Program-made: the position numbers and the translations under genes
Notes under the pieces: model-generated
The model's input: the letters and a program-made list of their open reading frames with translations, nothing else
What the model was told of the DNA's origin: nothing
The model's database searches: none
Shown here: positions 8,996 to 18,431 of the stretch, piece by piece
Numbering within the stretch: position 1 is the stretch's first letter
Layout of the letters: every line of letters begins with the position of its first letter
From: Peptoniphilus senegalensis JC140
GTDB taxonomy: Bacteria; Bacillota; Clostridia; Tissierellales; Peptoniphilaceae
Length of the DNA stretch: 64,000 nucleotides
Direction: 5' to 3'
Assembly: GCF_000321025.1 (NCBI RefSeq)
Contig: NZ_HE610717.1
Location: 377,674 to 441,673 of the forward strand

Positions 8996-9019
8996 TTATT
9001 TAAGAATACCTTGCTGCAT
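8996..9019 (-). CDS. Seven-codon micro-ORF at start of the tet(M) leader
   Basis: ATG at 9017-9019 opens MQQGILK-stop and is preceded by AAAAGGAGT at a good distance. The coding bases are one arm of the upstream leader stem, so translation here would melt that stem. It probably acts as a second cis-acting leader rather than as a product. Confidence 0.5.
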   Translation of the reverse strand: MQQGILK

Positions 9020-9148
9020 ATTTATTAACTCCTTTTAAATAGATACTTAAATAATAGCACGTAAGAGCATATTTGTAAAGGAATCTCCAATTTTTTATCA
9101 AAGAGAGTACGTGATTACAAAATAGCTGTAATAATGTACCAATATTTG

Positions 9149-10084
9149 TTATTCTATAATCTTCCAATTACTCCCGTTCTTTTCAAGTACCAAATCAAAT
9201 TGAGATACCTGCGTTGCTTTGGTCTGCTGGTCGATATACTCCACTGTCAGCGATACCGTGACTTGATTATCCTTACGATTGTGAATAGGATTTACCAGTT
9301 CTTGAAAGATGTACTCTTTTCCGATTGGTTTTAATATCCCGTCATTCACATAGTAGGAAAGTTCACTGGCTGTCGCTGTAGGATAGAGCTTGAAGAACGT
9401 CGTTAAAAACTCATTGATTTCATTGGTTGTAATGGAATCAACCGTCCCCTCACTTTCAATGGCTTTTGGTTTATAACTTGATTTCTTAGGTATGTTGGTA
9501 ATGGTCGGATTCTTAACCAGTACCATATTTCCAGAACCATCTACATAGACACTCACTATATAAGCAGAGTGGACGGTCTTTGTATTTTCTCCCTCTGTAA
9601 TGAGCTGGTCTACACTGTAGGTTACATTAAACTCATTGTCGCCAGTTGGCTCTACCGTCCATATCTGAAATCCTCTTACAGAAGACGATACAGGAATATC
9701 TTTGCGTACTGTATCAACATTGAGAGCTTGAAGTTCATCTGTCAGATAGCCTTTTAGACTTTCCATTCGATTATCAATGGACTTATCGGATTGCTCCCAT
9801 GAATAGTAGACTTTCGCAAAGTTCTCTACAAAATTTTCTACATGATGAGTATCAACGTATTCCTTTTCTATGATAGTTGTTTCGTGAATAGTATGAGTAT
9901 CTATAGCTGTAAAGTGCTTGAATATCGCAAAGCTGAAACTAAGCCCTAAAAGTACCCACAAGGCAATCACAACCTTTTTATGAGGATTGACCTTATAGTA
10001 GACACGAGGTTTCTTTTCCTTTGGTATCTGTTTTTCTTTATTCTGATTTTTTCTAAATTTCATCATTAAATCTTCCTTTCTCAT
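9149..10084 (-). CDS. orf13: Tn916 Orf13, TcpC-family conjugation protein
   Basis: This protein of about 310 residues is bitopic. A basic cytoplasmic N-terminus (KNQNKEKQIPKEKKPRVYYKV) precedes a single membrane helix (VVIALWVLLGLSFSFAIF) at about residues 38-56. A large extracellular part follows with two NTF2-like TcpC modules, the second ending in NGSNWKIIE. TcpC-type proteins are VirB8-like scaffolds of Gram-positive conjugation channels. The gene overlaps orf14 by 4 bp. Three ATGs compete (residues 1, 7 and 8), and the MMKFRK start is as likely as the one given. It is the last transfer gene before the tet(M) leader. Confidence 0.92.
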   Translation of the reverse strand: MRKEDLMMKFRKNQNKEKQIPKEKKPRVYYKVNPHKKVVIALWVLLGLSFSFAIFKHFTAIDTHTIHETTIIEKEYVDTHHVENFVENFAKVYYSWEQSDKSIDNRMESLKGYLTDELQALNVDTVRKDIPVSSSVRGFQIWTVEPTGDNEFNVTYSVDQLITEGENTKTVHSAYIVSVYVDGSGNMVLVKNPTITNIPKKSSYKPKAIESEGTVDSITTNEINEFLTTFFKLYPTATASELSYYVNDGILKPIGKEYIFQELVNPIHNRKDNQVTVSLTVEYIDQQTKATQVSQFDLVLEKNGSNWKIIE

Positions 10085-11082
10085 TGTTTGATTCGTCCTG
10101 CTCCCACTAAATGCTGTTGCCAGTAGGGGCTTGTTAAGTCGGCATAACCGATTGGGTCGCCTGCATGAAACATACGGTTATTGCCAAGGTATATCCCAAC
10201 ATGAGTAATATAAGAGCCAGCGTTATAGGTAGAATGAAAGAAAACCAAATCGCCAGCTTGTGCTTCCGATAGTGGGATATGCTGGGTCACATCATATTGC
10301 TGTTGTGCGGTTCGTGGTAAGTTAATTCCAGCTTTTCCATACGTCCATTGTGTCAGTCCGCTACAATCAAAAGAAGTAGTCGGGGAAGCTCCACCGTAAA
10401 CGTATCGCCAGCCCTCATATTTCAGTGCTTCGTCCATGATGGCTTGTACCGTATCATCATCAAACTCTGTTGTGACAAGATACTGCGTTACCAGTTGCAC
10501 ATAAAACATATTGCCATAGTTGTATCGCCAGCCCCCATTGATAGGTATGGCTATGGGATTGGGGTAAGACACTTTTTCGCCACCTGAATACTCTTTTGAG
10601 AAACTTTGAGCCAGTTCAAAGGTATATTTATTTCCACGATTAGCCACATACCCTAAGAAACCACCACCATAATTGTAGGACTGGATAACCGATTCTAAAT
10701 CTACACTGAGCCTTTCGCTACTGGCTAATAATTCACTGAAATACTTCACACCTTGCTTAATGGATTCTTCTGTACTCAATGAATTAGGTGGAAGACCGAG
10801 GGATTCCGAGGACTGCATAACATCTTCCGCAGTACCGCCCGATTCCACCTGTATAATCGCAAGAAGTATGTTGACATATTCTTCAACGCCATATTCTTTG
10901 GCATATTTTTCTACCATAGGCTTATGAGCCAGCACTTCTGCGGAAACATTCACACCTCCATAATGAATATTGGAAATTCCGCTGTCCTGTTCATCTGAAA
11001 ATAAAATGGCAACAAACAGAAGCAGTGAGAAGACCATCAAGAATAATCCAGAACCACCAATCACTAAAGTTTTCAACTTCAT
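10081..11082 (-). CDS. orf14: Tn916 Orf14, bifunctional cell-wall hydrolase (lysozyme-like plus NlpC/P60)
   Basis: Residues 7-27 form a membrane anchor or signal segment. Residues about 55-160 are a lysozyme-like transglycosylase domain (VNILLAIIQVESGG with its catalytic Glu). Residues about 215-333 are an NlpC/P60 endopeptidase with the catalytic triad context SFDCSGLTQW, THVGIYLGN and RMFHAGD. Such enzymes (CwlT in ICEBs1) open peptidoglycan so that the transfer channel can be built. The gene overlaps both neighbours by 4 bp, showing a tightly coupled operon. Length 333 matches Tn916. Confidence 0.95.
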   Translation of the reverse strand: MKLKTLVIGGSGLFLMVFSLLLFVAILFSDEQDSGISNIHYGGVNVSAEVLAHKPMVEKYAKEYGVEEYVNILLAIIQVESGGTAEDVMQSSESLGLPPNSLSTEESIKQGVKYFSELLASSERLSVDLESVIQSYNYGGGFLGYVANRGNKYTFELAQSFSKEYSGGEKVSYPNPIAIPINGGWRYNYGNMFYVQLVTQYLVTTEFDDDTVQAIMDEALKYEGWRYVYGGASPTTSFDCSGLTQWTYGKAGINLPRTAQQQYDVTQHIPLSEAQAGDLVFFHSTYNAGSYITHVGIYLGNNRMFHAGDPIGYADLTSPYWQQHLVGAGRIKQ

Positions 11083-13256
11083 GGTTTCTTACCGACTTTC
11101 TTAATGGTGGCGGTTTTGATTGGTGGTCTACTTCTTGTATTTTGTAGTGGTACTCTTTGAACAGTAGACGGACGTTCTTTTGTGATTGGACGTTGTGAAG
11201 TTCTATCTGCTGTAGTGGTTGAAGTTGCTGGCTTTTGAACGGTTTTTTCTTGAACGGTATTGCCTTGGCGTTCCACTTTTGGACTTGAAAAATCGGACTT
11301 AACTGCTGGACGCTCTTGTTTGGCTTGTTGAGATTCCTTATATGAAGTCTGAATATTAGACTGTTTTGAGGTCTGTTCATCATGATATTGTTCTTGTCTT
11401 GTAGTCGGTCTTTCATGAACAGAAGAAGCAGGCTGTTTTTTCTGTTTGACCTGTTCCATTTCAGAGCGACGCTTCGCAATGGTTTTTCGCCTTTGTTCCT
11501 GCTGTTCCTTGCGTCCACTGGCTCTGTCCGCTTTGGTTTGAGAAATACTACTGGTTAAATCACGGACATTCTCTTTTACTTTGGATTTTCCTTGATATAC
11601 TGCATATCTTGCATTGGTCGGCAAATCTTTAACCTGTTCTTTCAAACCACTAGCAGTGTCTACCATTCTGTCTTTGGTATCAGCTACTGTACCGATGGTT
11701 TGACCGATACGTTTTCCAAGTGTTGATTTTTCCTTTCCGTCTGGTCGGGAGTGATCTGCTTGTGTCCTTGCAGAACTCCCCGAACCCGACTGTCCTTTTT
11801 TACCTGTAACAATGGCAGACCCAGCCCCTAGAGTAGTCATGGAACGTCCAAGTTTCCGCTGTAGACGGTGCATGTGAGCGTGCATAAGCATACGAGGTTT
11901 TCTCATCACACGACTTCCCACACTTTGAGAATCGTTACTCTGTAGAGAAAACATACTCATTAAATCGCCCAGCTTGAAGTAGATTCCTGCAAAGGTCACA
12001 ATCTGTAGAAAAGCAATCAAAAAGAACGGATAACCAGCCGATAAGGTATAGAGCATGGTTGAAATACTAAATGCTGTCGTAATAATCAATGTGATTCCAG
12101 CTCGTGTCAAAATGGTATTAAAGAGCTTTGTTATGGCTCGTTTTGACATACCATCAAATGATGGAATCATGCTTAAAATAAAGCTCACAGGCAGAAACAT
12201 AGCATAGATGATAAAAAGTACCTGCGAGAAAATCATGATTCCTGTTAATAGGAATACAAATATGGAAATCCCAATATTGAAGACAAATAGGAAGAAGACT
12301 GTACCTAAACGGTTAATGGTCTTTGTAATGGTTAGATTGGTATTGCTTCTGTCTTCAATTTCTTCCGCAACAATTTTTTCTCTGTCTTCGCCATTGTTGG
12401 AATCTGGGCTGGTGGAGAGCAGGCTTTCCACACGGTCAATACCGATACTTTCAATGTCTGAACTGTTGTATTGAAGCAGTAGCCACGGTTGCTGAACCTG
12501 TATGGAAAACAGGCTATCTCTGATTAAGTCCACGCTGTCCTTGCCTTGACTATCGGAATGGGGCATGACAATCTTCGTGCCAAGTGATAAACTGGCATTA
12601 CTGATGTCTGATGAAAAGTCATTGATTTTTTTAATGTAGTCGGGAGCGTAGGCAATAAAGGAAGCCGATAGGATAAACACCAGCACAAAATTCATAATGG
12701 CATGAATTGCCTTTGTGGTTTCTCTCTTTATCAGTCCCGTATAGGCAACATAAACCCCAAGAACCAAAATCAAGAGTAAGAGGAATCCAACATAGAAACC
12801 CTCTGTTGAAAATCCGTTTGCACTCACACCAGCTAAGGTCTGCATATTCTTACCAATGGAATCTGCTGTAGCGGAAATGAAGTCTAAGGAATAGGCTTCC
12901 TGTACTAAGTAACCTGTCGCATTGGAAACATACAAACTGATTGTCCAAATAAAATTGGTAATGGCATATAGTCCATACATGACCTGTTTTCCAATCCCGT
13001 CCGACCAGTTCCACGGAAGCCAGCCCCAGCTATTATCCACATAAAAATCCAGTTGATAGTTTTCAAGTGGGTATCGGCTGTATTCATTTGCCACATTGAC
13101 CGTATCATCTACCAAGCCCGCAGCTTGAACCACCGTTCCCAGCATGGCTAAAAGAAAAATGGCAATCACAAGTGTGAAAGCCACTGTCATTGCCACTTTA
13201 CCTAGACGTTTCAGCGTCCAGTTTGATTTTATTCTGTTTACTATTGATGGTTTCAC
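11079..13256 (-). CDS. orf15: Tn916 Orf15, polytopic channel protein (VirB6/ConG-like)
   Basis: This 725-residue protein has an N-terminal membrane helix and periplasm-side segment, a central block of about six or seven hydrophobic helices (residues about 165-420), and a long hydrophilic Gln/Arg/Lys/Ser-rich tail rich in QE and KR repeats. It is the putative membrane pore component of the transfer apparatus. It is slightly shorter than the 754 residues reported for classical Tn916, the difference being plausibly in the low-complexity tail. It is coupled to orf14 by overlap and lies 2 bp from orf16. Confidence 0.9.
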   Translation of the reverse strand: MKPSIVNRIKSNWTLKRLGKVAMTVAFTLVIAIFLLAMLGTVVQAAGLVDDTVNVANEYSRYPLENYQLDFYVDNSWGWLPWNWSDGIGKQVMYGLYAITNFIWTISLYVSNATGYLVQEAYSLDFISATADSIGKNMQTLAGVSANGFSTEGFYVGFLLLLILVLGVYVAYTGLIKRETTKAIHAIMNFVLVFILSASFIAYAPDYIKKINDFSSDISNASLSLGTKIVMPHSDSQGKDSVDLIRDSLFSIQVQQPWLLLQYNSSDIESIGIDRVESLLSTSPDSNNGEDREKIVAEEIEDRSNTNLTITKTINRLGTVFFLFVFNIGISIFVFLLTGIMIFSQVLFIIYAMFLPVSFILSMIPSFDGMSKRAITKLFNTILTRAGITLIITTAFSISTMLYTLSAGYPFFLIAFLQIVTFAGIYFKLGDLMSMFSLQSNDSQSVGSRVMRKPRMLMHAHMHRLQRKLGRSMTTLGAGSAIVTGKKGQSGSGSSARTQADHSRPDGKEKSTLGKRIGQTIGTVADTKDRMVDTASGLKEQVKDLPTNARYAVYQGKSKVKENVRDLTSSISQTKADRASGRKEQQEQRRKTIAKRRSEMEQVKQKKQPASSVHERPTTRQEQYHDEQTSKQSNIQTSYKESQQAKQERPAVKSDFSSPKVERQGNTVQEKTVQKPATSTTTADRTSQRPITKERPSTVQRVPLQNTRSRPPIKTATIKKVGKKP

Positions 13257-13258
13257 AT

Positions 13259-15706
13259 TTACACCTCTTTTCGCACAGGTGGTCTGGTATCAAAGGCATG
13301 GAGCAGTTCTTCAAATACAGGGTGGAACTGTATCACACCGACACGACCATATAAATCACTGATAAGGCATTGCCCGTTTTCCAAATCACGCAATCGCTTC
13401 TGATTGTTTTCGTCCTCTGGGTCTACACCAAAAAAGGCTAAGGTCTTTTTAATCTCGTTAAGGTCAGTGGAACGAAATGCAAATTTTAAGCCGAGGTTAT
13501 TTTTCAGTTTTTCATCTAAGAGGTCGTCTGTATTTTGGGTCACGAAATATACCCCAGCGTTCATAGCACGACCAGCCCGAACCAGCTTCATAGATAGTGT
13601 TTTTCCTTGTGCTACCTGTAAAAAGCTCCATGCTTCGTCTAAATCTACAATCTTGAAAATGCTTCGGTCTGTATGGATAAAGTCTAAAGCAAAGGTACTA
13701 ATGACAATCAGCATAGCAACGGATAAAAGCTCCATAGTGGTATATTCCTCAAAGGAAGTTTCCTTGTCGGGAAGTACCAAGTCCGCAACCTGTATAATGT
13801 TCAGTTGTTTTTCTAAGCTGATAGACTGCTCCACATAACCATTACTGAATAATAAATGTGCAAAGTCATAGTCTGTAAAACTTTCGATATGGTCGGCTAT
13901 ACTGGTACTTAGTGGCGTATTCTCAACCCGTAATTCCTCAATCACTTTCATCAACCCTCGTACTTCACTATTGGTTACTGCACGAATGGCTTTTCTAAGG
14001 ATTGGGAAGCGTTCCCCATCACGAGAGGAAATCCCCGTAAGGAATGTCAGAATATCAATAGCCAGTGATTCAGAATCTTTGGGATTTTTCATAATCACAT
14101 AAGGGTCAAGTAAGCCTTTGTTTTTCTCATCAGAAGTCAGAGTGACGATATTGATTTCATGGGAAATCTCTGGCAAGGTTTCTTTCCATCTGCCACGTTC
14201 TGCTTTTGGGTCTACAATCACTGCTTGTGCCCCATAAAGCACCGCATAATAGACGATAAGGTTATTCGCAAAGGATTTACCACCACCCAGCGAACCAACA
14301 AAAGCCGACGCTAACGCATTGGTTACTGAACCCTTAACCCCTTGACTGGCAAGAGCAGGTTTCAGATAGACATTGCGTCCAGTATCTAAGCTGTAGCCAA
14401 CATAAATCCCCTCATTTTCCCCCAGCATTTGAGTAGCACCAAAACCTAAACCAGCGAGGAAATCAGAGGTCACGTATTGAATATAATCATTCATATAACG
14501 CTTGCTGGCAGGTAAAAATTCTTCATGTAAGCCGAGCATATCCCCAAATGGTCGTACCAGTTTTACGCTTAAATCGTCATAAAAATCTTTCACTTCATTA
14601 CAACGACGTTTGAGTTCGTCAAGATCATTTGCTGATACCCTTACCACATAAGACAGCTTGTACATAGATTCCTTGCTTTGGTCTAAATTGGTTTCCAGCT
14701 CATTCACACTTTCCAGAGCTTCCGCCACATTGGAGCTGGTTTCATTATCACTTTGCCAAGCGTGGTTATCCAAGTCTTTCAGTTCTTTCTTTTTATTGCG
14801 GACAGTAGATAGGGCTTTACGATTCGCTACAATTTCCACATTCATTGACGTATCAATCGGGAATGTAAATTGCTGTTGCTGGTAGTAGAAGATTTCAGAG
14901 GACGGGAAGTCCAGTTCTCCGACAATGCTGTTAATGGTAAAGTAAGCTACATAGACGGTTTCATCTTCCTGCTGGATTTTCAAATATCGCTGTTTTTCTT
15001 CCACCAAACAGCGAGTAGGCTTAATCAAGTCATAGTATTTAATCAGCGTTTCATTATCCAGCTTTTTCTTTGATAGATGGTACTCATACTCTTCATAGGC
15101 AGTGCCTGTCTGTCCGTAAAGGTGTTCAATCAGATAGCCGAAGTCGTCCTTATCTAACCTGCGGATTTTGAAACGACGAGAGATTTTATTTTCTAAGAGC
15201 TTTTCCATCTTCTGAAAACGCAGGATTTCATCATTACTCATACTAACAAAATCGCCCATCAGCTTATGGTTCACATCATAGACAAAATCAGACAAAGCAT
15301 TTTTTGCTTCAACGGTAAGACTTTTCATAGAAAACTCCTGATCGTTGAGAAGCAACTTAAAGCCGATAAAGAAACGGTAGTTCACTTGATTTTCGCCAAT
15401 CATGGATATTAAAGCGTCTGTCTGTTGGTCGATTTTGTCATAGGCAACCGCTTTGAGCTTGCCAGTGACTTCATTTTTGGAACGCTCTTGTGCAGAACGT
15501 ATGCTGGATTCTGTACTGATTTGTAAAGCATGAATTTTGCCATCACGATTTTGTGCGATAAGCTGTCTGAAAGAATCATGCACTTGTATTTTCTGTTCTG
15601 GACTTAGAAATGAGTAATTGTAAGGAACAAGCTCATAGTAAGCATAACATTCCCCGTCTTTATTCCAGACGAGATTGTTTTCAATGTATTTAATTGGATA
15701 TGCCAT
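13259..15706 (-). CDS. orf16: Tn916 Orf16, VirB4-type conjugation ATPase
   Basis: This ATPase energises the type IV secretion channel. Walker A is GSLGGGKSF near residue 472, and the Walker B/VirB4 motif is FKIVDLDEAWSFL. It is followed by RAGRAMNAGVYFVTQNTDDLLD, the sensor region typical of ConE/VirB4 proteins. I take the ATG at 15704-15706 (MAYPIKYIEN), which gives the 815 residues of Tn916 and follows GGAGTG. A longer frame starts 17 codons upstream inside orf17. The gene overlaps the end of orf17. Confidence 0.95.
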   Translation of the reverse strand: MAYPIKYIENNLVWNKDGECYAYYELVPYNYSFLSPEQKIQVHDSFRQLIAQNRDGKIHALQISTESSIRSAQERSKNEVTGKLKAVAYDKIDQQTDALISMIGENQVNYRFFIGFKLLLNDQEFSMKSLTVEAKNALSDFVYDVNHKLMGDFVSMSNDEILRFQKMEKLLENKISRRFKIRRLDKDDFGYLIEHLYGQTGTAYEEYEYHLSKKKLDNETLIKYYDLIKPTRCLVEEKQRYLKIQQEDETVYVAYFTINSIVGELDFPSSEIFYYQQQQFTFPIDTSMNVEIVANRKALSTVRNKKKELKDLDNHAWQSDNETSSNVAEALESVNELETNLDQSKESMYKLSYVVRVSANDLDELKRRCNEVKDFYDDLSVKLVRPFGDMLGLHEEFLPASKRYMNDYIQYVTSDFLAGLGFGATQMLGENEGIYVGYSLDTGRNVYLKPALASQGVKGSVTNALASAFVGSLGGGKSFANNLIVYYAVLYGAQAVIVDPKAERGRWKETLPEISHEINIVTLTSDEKNKGLLDPYVIMKNPKDSESLAIDILTFLTGISSRDGERFPILRKAIRAVTNSEVRGLMKVIEELRVENTPLSTSIADHIESFTDYDFAHLLFSNGYVEQSISLEKQLNIIQVADLVLPDKETSFEEYTTMELLSVAMLIVISTFALDFIHTDRSIFKIVDLDEAWSFLQVAQGKTLSMKLVRAGRAMNAGVYFVTQNTDDLLDEKLKNNLGLKFAFRSTDLNEIKKTLAFFGVDPEDENNQKRLRDLENGQCLISDLYGRVGVIQFHPVFEELLHAFDTRPPVRKEV

Positions 15707-16196
15707 AAAATTCACTCCTAACTGCTGTAATGGCTTCTTGTGGCTGGTTTCTGCCAAGCGTTACTTTTTTTCCTGCATAGGTCAGCTTTGGTCGCAGTGC
15801 ATAAGCAATGACAGACTTCAAAAATCCATAAGGCTTTTTACCATCAAAAGTTTTTGTAGACATAAACCATGTGAAAGCCACAGGAATCCCAAAGTATTTG
15901 AGAAATGCTCCCTCTATCATGGAAAGAGGGGGCAAGTTGCCAAGTATCATCACTGCAAAGAGTGACACGACAAACCATGTCATTTGCGTAAAGGTTATGG
16001 GAAACGGAAGTCTAAAATCATTGATAGAATACAGTACCTTTTCCACAGACCAGATACTGGTATAGCTTCGTATTTTCTTCATGTAATCAATCCTTTCATA
16101 AAAAATAGGGGTAGCTGATTGAGCCACCCCGTAAAATAGAAAATCTGCCAGTAGTAATGTACCGACAGATTTAATAGACGATTTCAAAAATCCCAT
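15690..16196 (-). CDS. orf17: Tn916 Orf17, TcpE-family membrane protein
   Basis: This protein of about 168 residues has two adjacent membrane segments in the middle (ITFTQMTWFVVSLFAVMIL and a second near PVAFTWFM) flanked by basic regions. This is typical of the TcpE family of conjugative membrane proteins that partner the VirB4-like ATPase. It overlaps ardA by 26 bp upstream and orf16 by 17 bp downstream. The region RSYTSIWSVEKVLYSI matches the family's N-terminal region. Start choice is uncertain between the ATG given and internal ones. Confidence 0.88.
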   Translation of the reverse strand: MGFLKSSIKSVGTLLLADFLFYGVAQSATPIFYERIDYMKKIRSYTSIWSVEKVLYSINDFRLPFPITFTQMTWFVVSLFAVMILGNLPPLSMIEGAFLKYFGIPVAFTWFMSTKTFDGKKPYGFLKSVIAYALRPKLTYAGKKVTLGRNQPQEAITAVRSEFYGISN

Positions 16197-16668
16197 GATT
16201 GGTTGAGATAAACGTTCCTGAAAGGTCTAAATCCCGACCATAGGCTTGATAATCAATATAGTTTTGAAGACTAGCTGGTACTTCGCCTAAAGCACCCGTT
16301 TCTTCAATGTAGTAGCGTGCCACGTCATACATATCATCACAATCGGAATGAATGATAATATCCTCTTGATGTTCGCTTAGTTCTTCAATGCTTGAAAAAT
16401 GAGTGAGCAGAGCAGATAGCTCCGATTGTAATTCTTCGGGTAATTCCGATACCATTTCCCATAGTCGATTGAGTTCGCCAATGGAAGTGTATTCGTCAAC
16501 CGTAAAGGGTAACTCGTAGTCATGAATGGCGTATTCCTCATATTCATCATTCAAGCCGATTTTCTCTTTGACTTCCTCAAAGTCAATGGGAAAGGTAAAC
16601 CACGCACCGACCAATTCGCCCTCATTGTATTTGCCTAAATTCGCAATATAGACTTGCATATCGTCCAT
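16171..16668 (-). CDS. ardA: Antirestriction protein ArdA (Tn916 Orf18)
   Basis: This very acidic 165-residue protein is a DNA mimic that inhibits type I restriction enzymes when the element enters a new cell. The sequence shows the three-domain ArdA pattern: VYIANLGKYNEGELVGAWFTFP at the start, ELNRLWEMVSELP in the middle, and IIIHSDCDDMYDVARYYIEETG towards the end. The length is that of Tn916 ArdA. It is encoded among the early transfer genes, which suits expression on entry. Confidence 0.95.
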   Translation of the reverse strand: MDDMQVYIANLGKYNEGELVGAWFTFPIDFEEVKEKIGLNDEYEEYAIHDYELPFTVDEYTSIGELNRLWEMVSELPEELQSELSALLTHFSSIEELSEHQEDIIIHSDCDDMYDVARYYIEETGALGEVPASLQNYIDYQAYGRDLDLSGTFISTNHGIFEIVY

Positions 16669-16784
16669 ATATTCACGTCCTTTCTTTGTAGAGATTCAAA
16701 AATCCCTACCGCACTTCGTTTGGTGTACCATTCCTTTGCGGAACATAAGAAAACCACTTATATTCCACAAAAGAACGGTTTTAT

Positions 16785-17006
16785 TTAAGCACCAATAATG
16801 CGATTGAATAGCTCTAGTAAAATGTCTTTTACTCCAGCAGCGTTGAAGACTAAGCCAACCGCAATAATCGCAATAATTAAAAAGCCAATCAGTTTGCTAA
16901 ACTCACGCTTGAAGCCAAGATACAAGCCAATCACAACGATTGCTAAAAGCACCAGTGATTGAGCGTTTGATAGAAACCAGTTATAAAGGTTTTGTCCAAA
17001 ATTCAT
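16785..17006 (-). CDS. orf19: Tn916 Orf19, small membrane protein
   Basis: This 73-residue protein has two hydrophobic helices (LVLLAIVVIGLYLGF and LIGFLIIAIIAVGLVF) joined by a basic turn and a short amphipathic C-terminus. It resembles the small pilin-like or ConC-type membrane proteins found next to conjugation ATPases. The ATG is preceded by AGAGAGGAG. It is 43 bp downstream of orf20. The exact role is unknown. Confidence 0.88.
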   Translation of the reverse strand: MNFGQNLYNWFLSNAQSLVLLAIVVIGLYLGFKREFSKLIGFLIIAIIAVGLVFNAAGVKDILLELFNRIIGA

Positions 17007-17048
17007 AAAAATGTTCTCCTCTCTATATTCAATGAATTTGTATTTGAG

Positions 17049-18254
17049 TTATTTTTTTGTTGTTATCACGTCCTGTTCTTTTACTGACTGTTGCTTCAAA
17101 ATCTGCTTGTGTCGGTCTGTCAGTTTCGCATGGTCGAGAATGTCTTTTACAACCTGCGTCTGGTTGATTTCATCAAGTTTAATCGCAACCTTTAAGGTCG
17201 GGGCAACTTGATGAGATAGCCAGTTCAGCGTCCTTTGGAAGGAGTAAGGCTCTGGTTTTGTGGTTAGTTTTAATCGTTCACGATTGTTCCCAATAAACCA
17301 AGCCCATTCTTCATTCAGTTTCCAATCAGAACGAGGTTTGGAATCGTCTTTATCTACAAAACGGATATACCGATTGATAATTTTAAAGGCGGTATGCTCT
17401 GGATTGTCATAGACGAGTAAATCACGGACTGCATAATAGGCACGCTCATTTTTCAATCGAATCTCAAAACGGTTTTTTACTTCTGCGTCTTCAATGGGAA
17501 TATCATTTTTCTTGTACTGCTCGTAGTCCTTTTCATAGATACAGAAATAAACTTCACTTTGTAATGAACCGATATAGAGGGTGTTTCCCATACATTCCTT
17601 TTCCTCTTTGCGTACCAGTTCGCCACTGCGATAGCTTTTAAAACTGCGGAAGACGGAGATACATTCTTCCTGTTGGCACTTTTCAGTGAGTACAGGGATA
17701 TTCAAAATCCCTGTCTTATCGTTAATGGCAAGGTCAAGGCGTTTCATCACACCGCCAGCCACCAAAACGTCCATAAAGAACTCATACCAGCTTCTTTGTT
17801 GTGCCAGAAGATAGCTTTCAAATTGTCTGCACCCACGACCTTTCAATTCCACCAGAACTCCTTTGTCCAGTTCATGGGAGCAAAGGACGAATATGTCGCC
17901 TAAAGCATAATGCTCTGAATAAGAATAGAAACCATAGTCCTCATGAAGAAAATAGGACAGTTTCAGTTGTAAGATGTTTTCGACCACCTGCTGTACGTCT
18001 GTTGTCGGAAAGCGAATCCTTACATAATCAAACAGCATTTCAAGGGGAGCGTCGGGATTGAAGCGTTCCAGAGCTTCCCAAAGGGACTGCTGTAAATCCT
18101 CTGATGGCTTGACTTTTCCTGTTTCAATATCGCTTAGATACTGCCTTGTAATACCAGTCGCAACAGCTAAACGGTTTTGAGATAGTCCATAAGCCAAGCG
18201 TTTTTCTTTTAAATGCTGTAACCAAGTTTGTTCATTCAGTAAAAATCCCTCCAA
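17049..18254 (-). CDS. orf20: Tn916 Orf20, relaxase / replication initiation factor
   Basis: This 401-residue protein has an N-terminal XRE helix-turn-helix (RLAYGLSQNRLAVATGITRQYLSDIETGKVKPS, residues about 17-50) followed by a Rep_trans-type relaxase domain related to pT181-like initiators and NicK of ICEBs1. It nicks oriT and starts rolling-circle transfer. YFCIYEKDYEQYKKND and the KNRFEIRLKNERAYYAV segment carry the conserved Tyr/acidic residues of that family. oriT lies just upstream (18255-18431). The length equals Tn916 Orf20. Confidence 0.94.
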   Translation of the reverse strand: MEGFLLNEQTWLQHLKEKRLAYGLSQNRLAVATGITRQYLSDIETGKVKPSEDLQQSLWEALERFNPDAPLEMLFDYVRIRFPTTDVQQVVENILQLKLSYFLHEDYGFYSYSEHYALGDIFVLCSHELDKGVLVELKGRGCRQFESYLLAQQRSWYEFFMDVLVAGGVMKRLDLAINDKTGILNIPVLTEKCQQEECISVFRSFKSYRSGELVRKEEKECMGNTLYIGSLQSEVYFCIYEKDYEQYKKNDIPIEDAEVKNRFEIRLKNERAYYAVRDLLVYDNPEHTAFKIINRYIRFVDKDDSKPRSDWKLNEEWAWFIGNNRERLKLTTKPEPYSFQRTLNWLSHQVAPTLKVAIKLDEINQTQVVKDILDHAKLTDRHKQILKQQSVKEQDVITTKK

Positions 18255-18431
18255 TCAAAAAGGCGTATGTCAACTTTTAAAGCCCATTTGACATACGCTG
18301 AAATTTTGTAAATCCCTTGTAACCAAAGGATTTTCTAATGTTTTTTTGACTGTTTCCTGTCGATTTGTACCCCCCTGTTAGATACGGGGGGTTAAGTGCT
18401 GGCGTGGCTATTGCCACACCAGCCAGCAAGA
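18255..18431 (-). other. oriT: Tn916 oriT region
   Basis: The interval between orf20 and orf21 holds ACCCCCC/GGGGGG-type inverted repeats (around 18369-18393) and further short stems (GTGGC/GCCAC near 18405-18420). It corresponds to the experimentally mapped Tn916 oriT, and a single-strand origin has been placed in the same area. No gene is supported here. Confidence 0.85.

Noticed and set aside
10991-11518. 175-codon minus-strand frame overlapping orf15
   Set aside because: It is a shadow of the repetitive Gln/Lys/Arg tail of orf15 in another frame.
13404-13838. 144-codon plus-strand frame opposite orf16
   Set aside because: It is antisense to the well-conserved ATPase domain of orf16, with Ser/Phe-rich composition typical of an antisense shadow.
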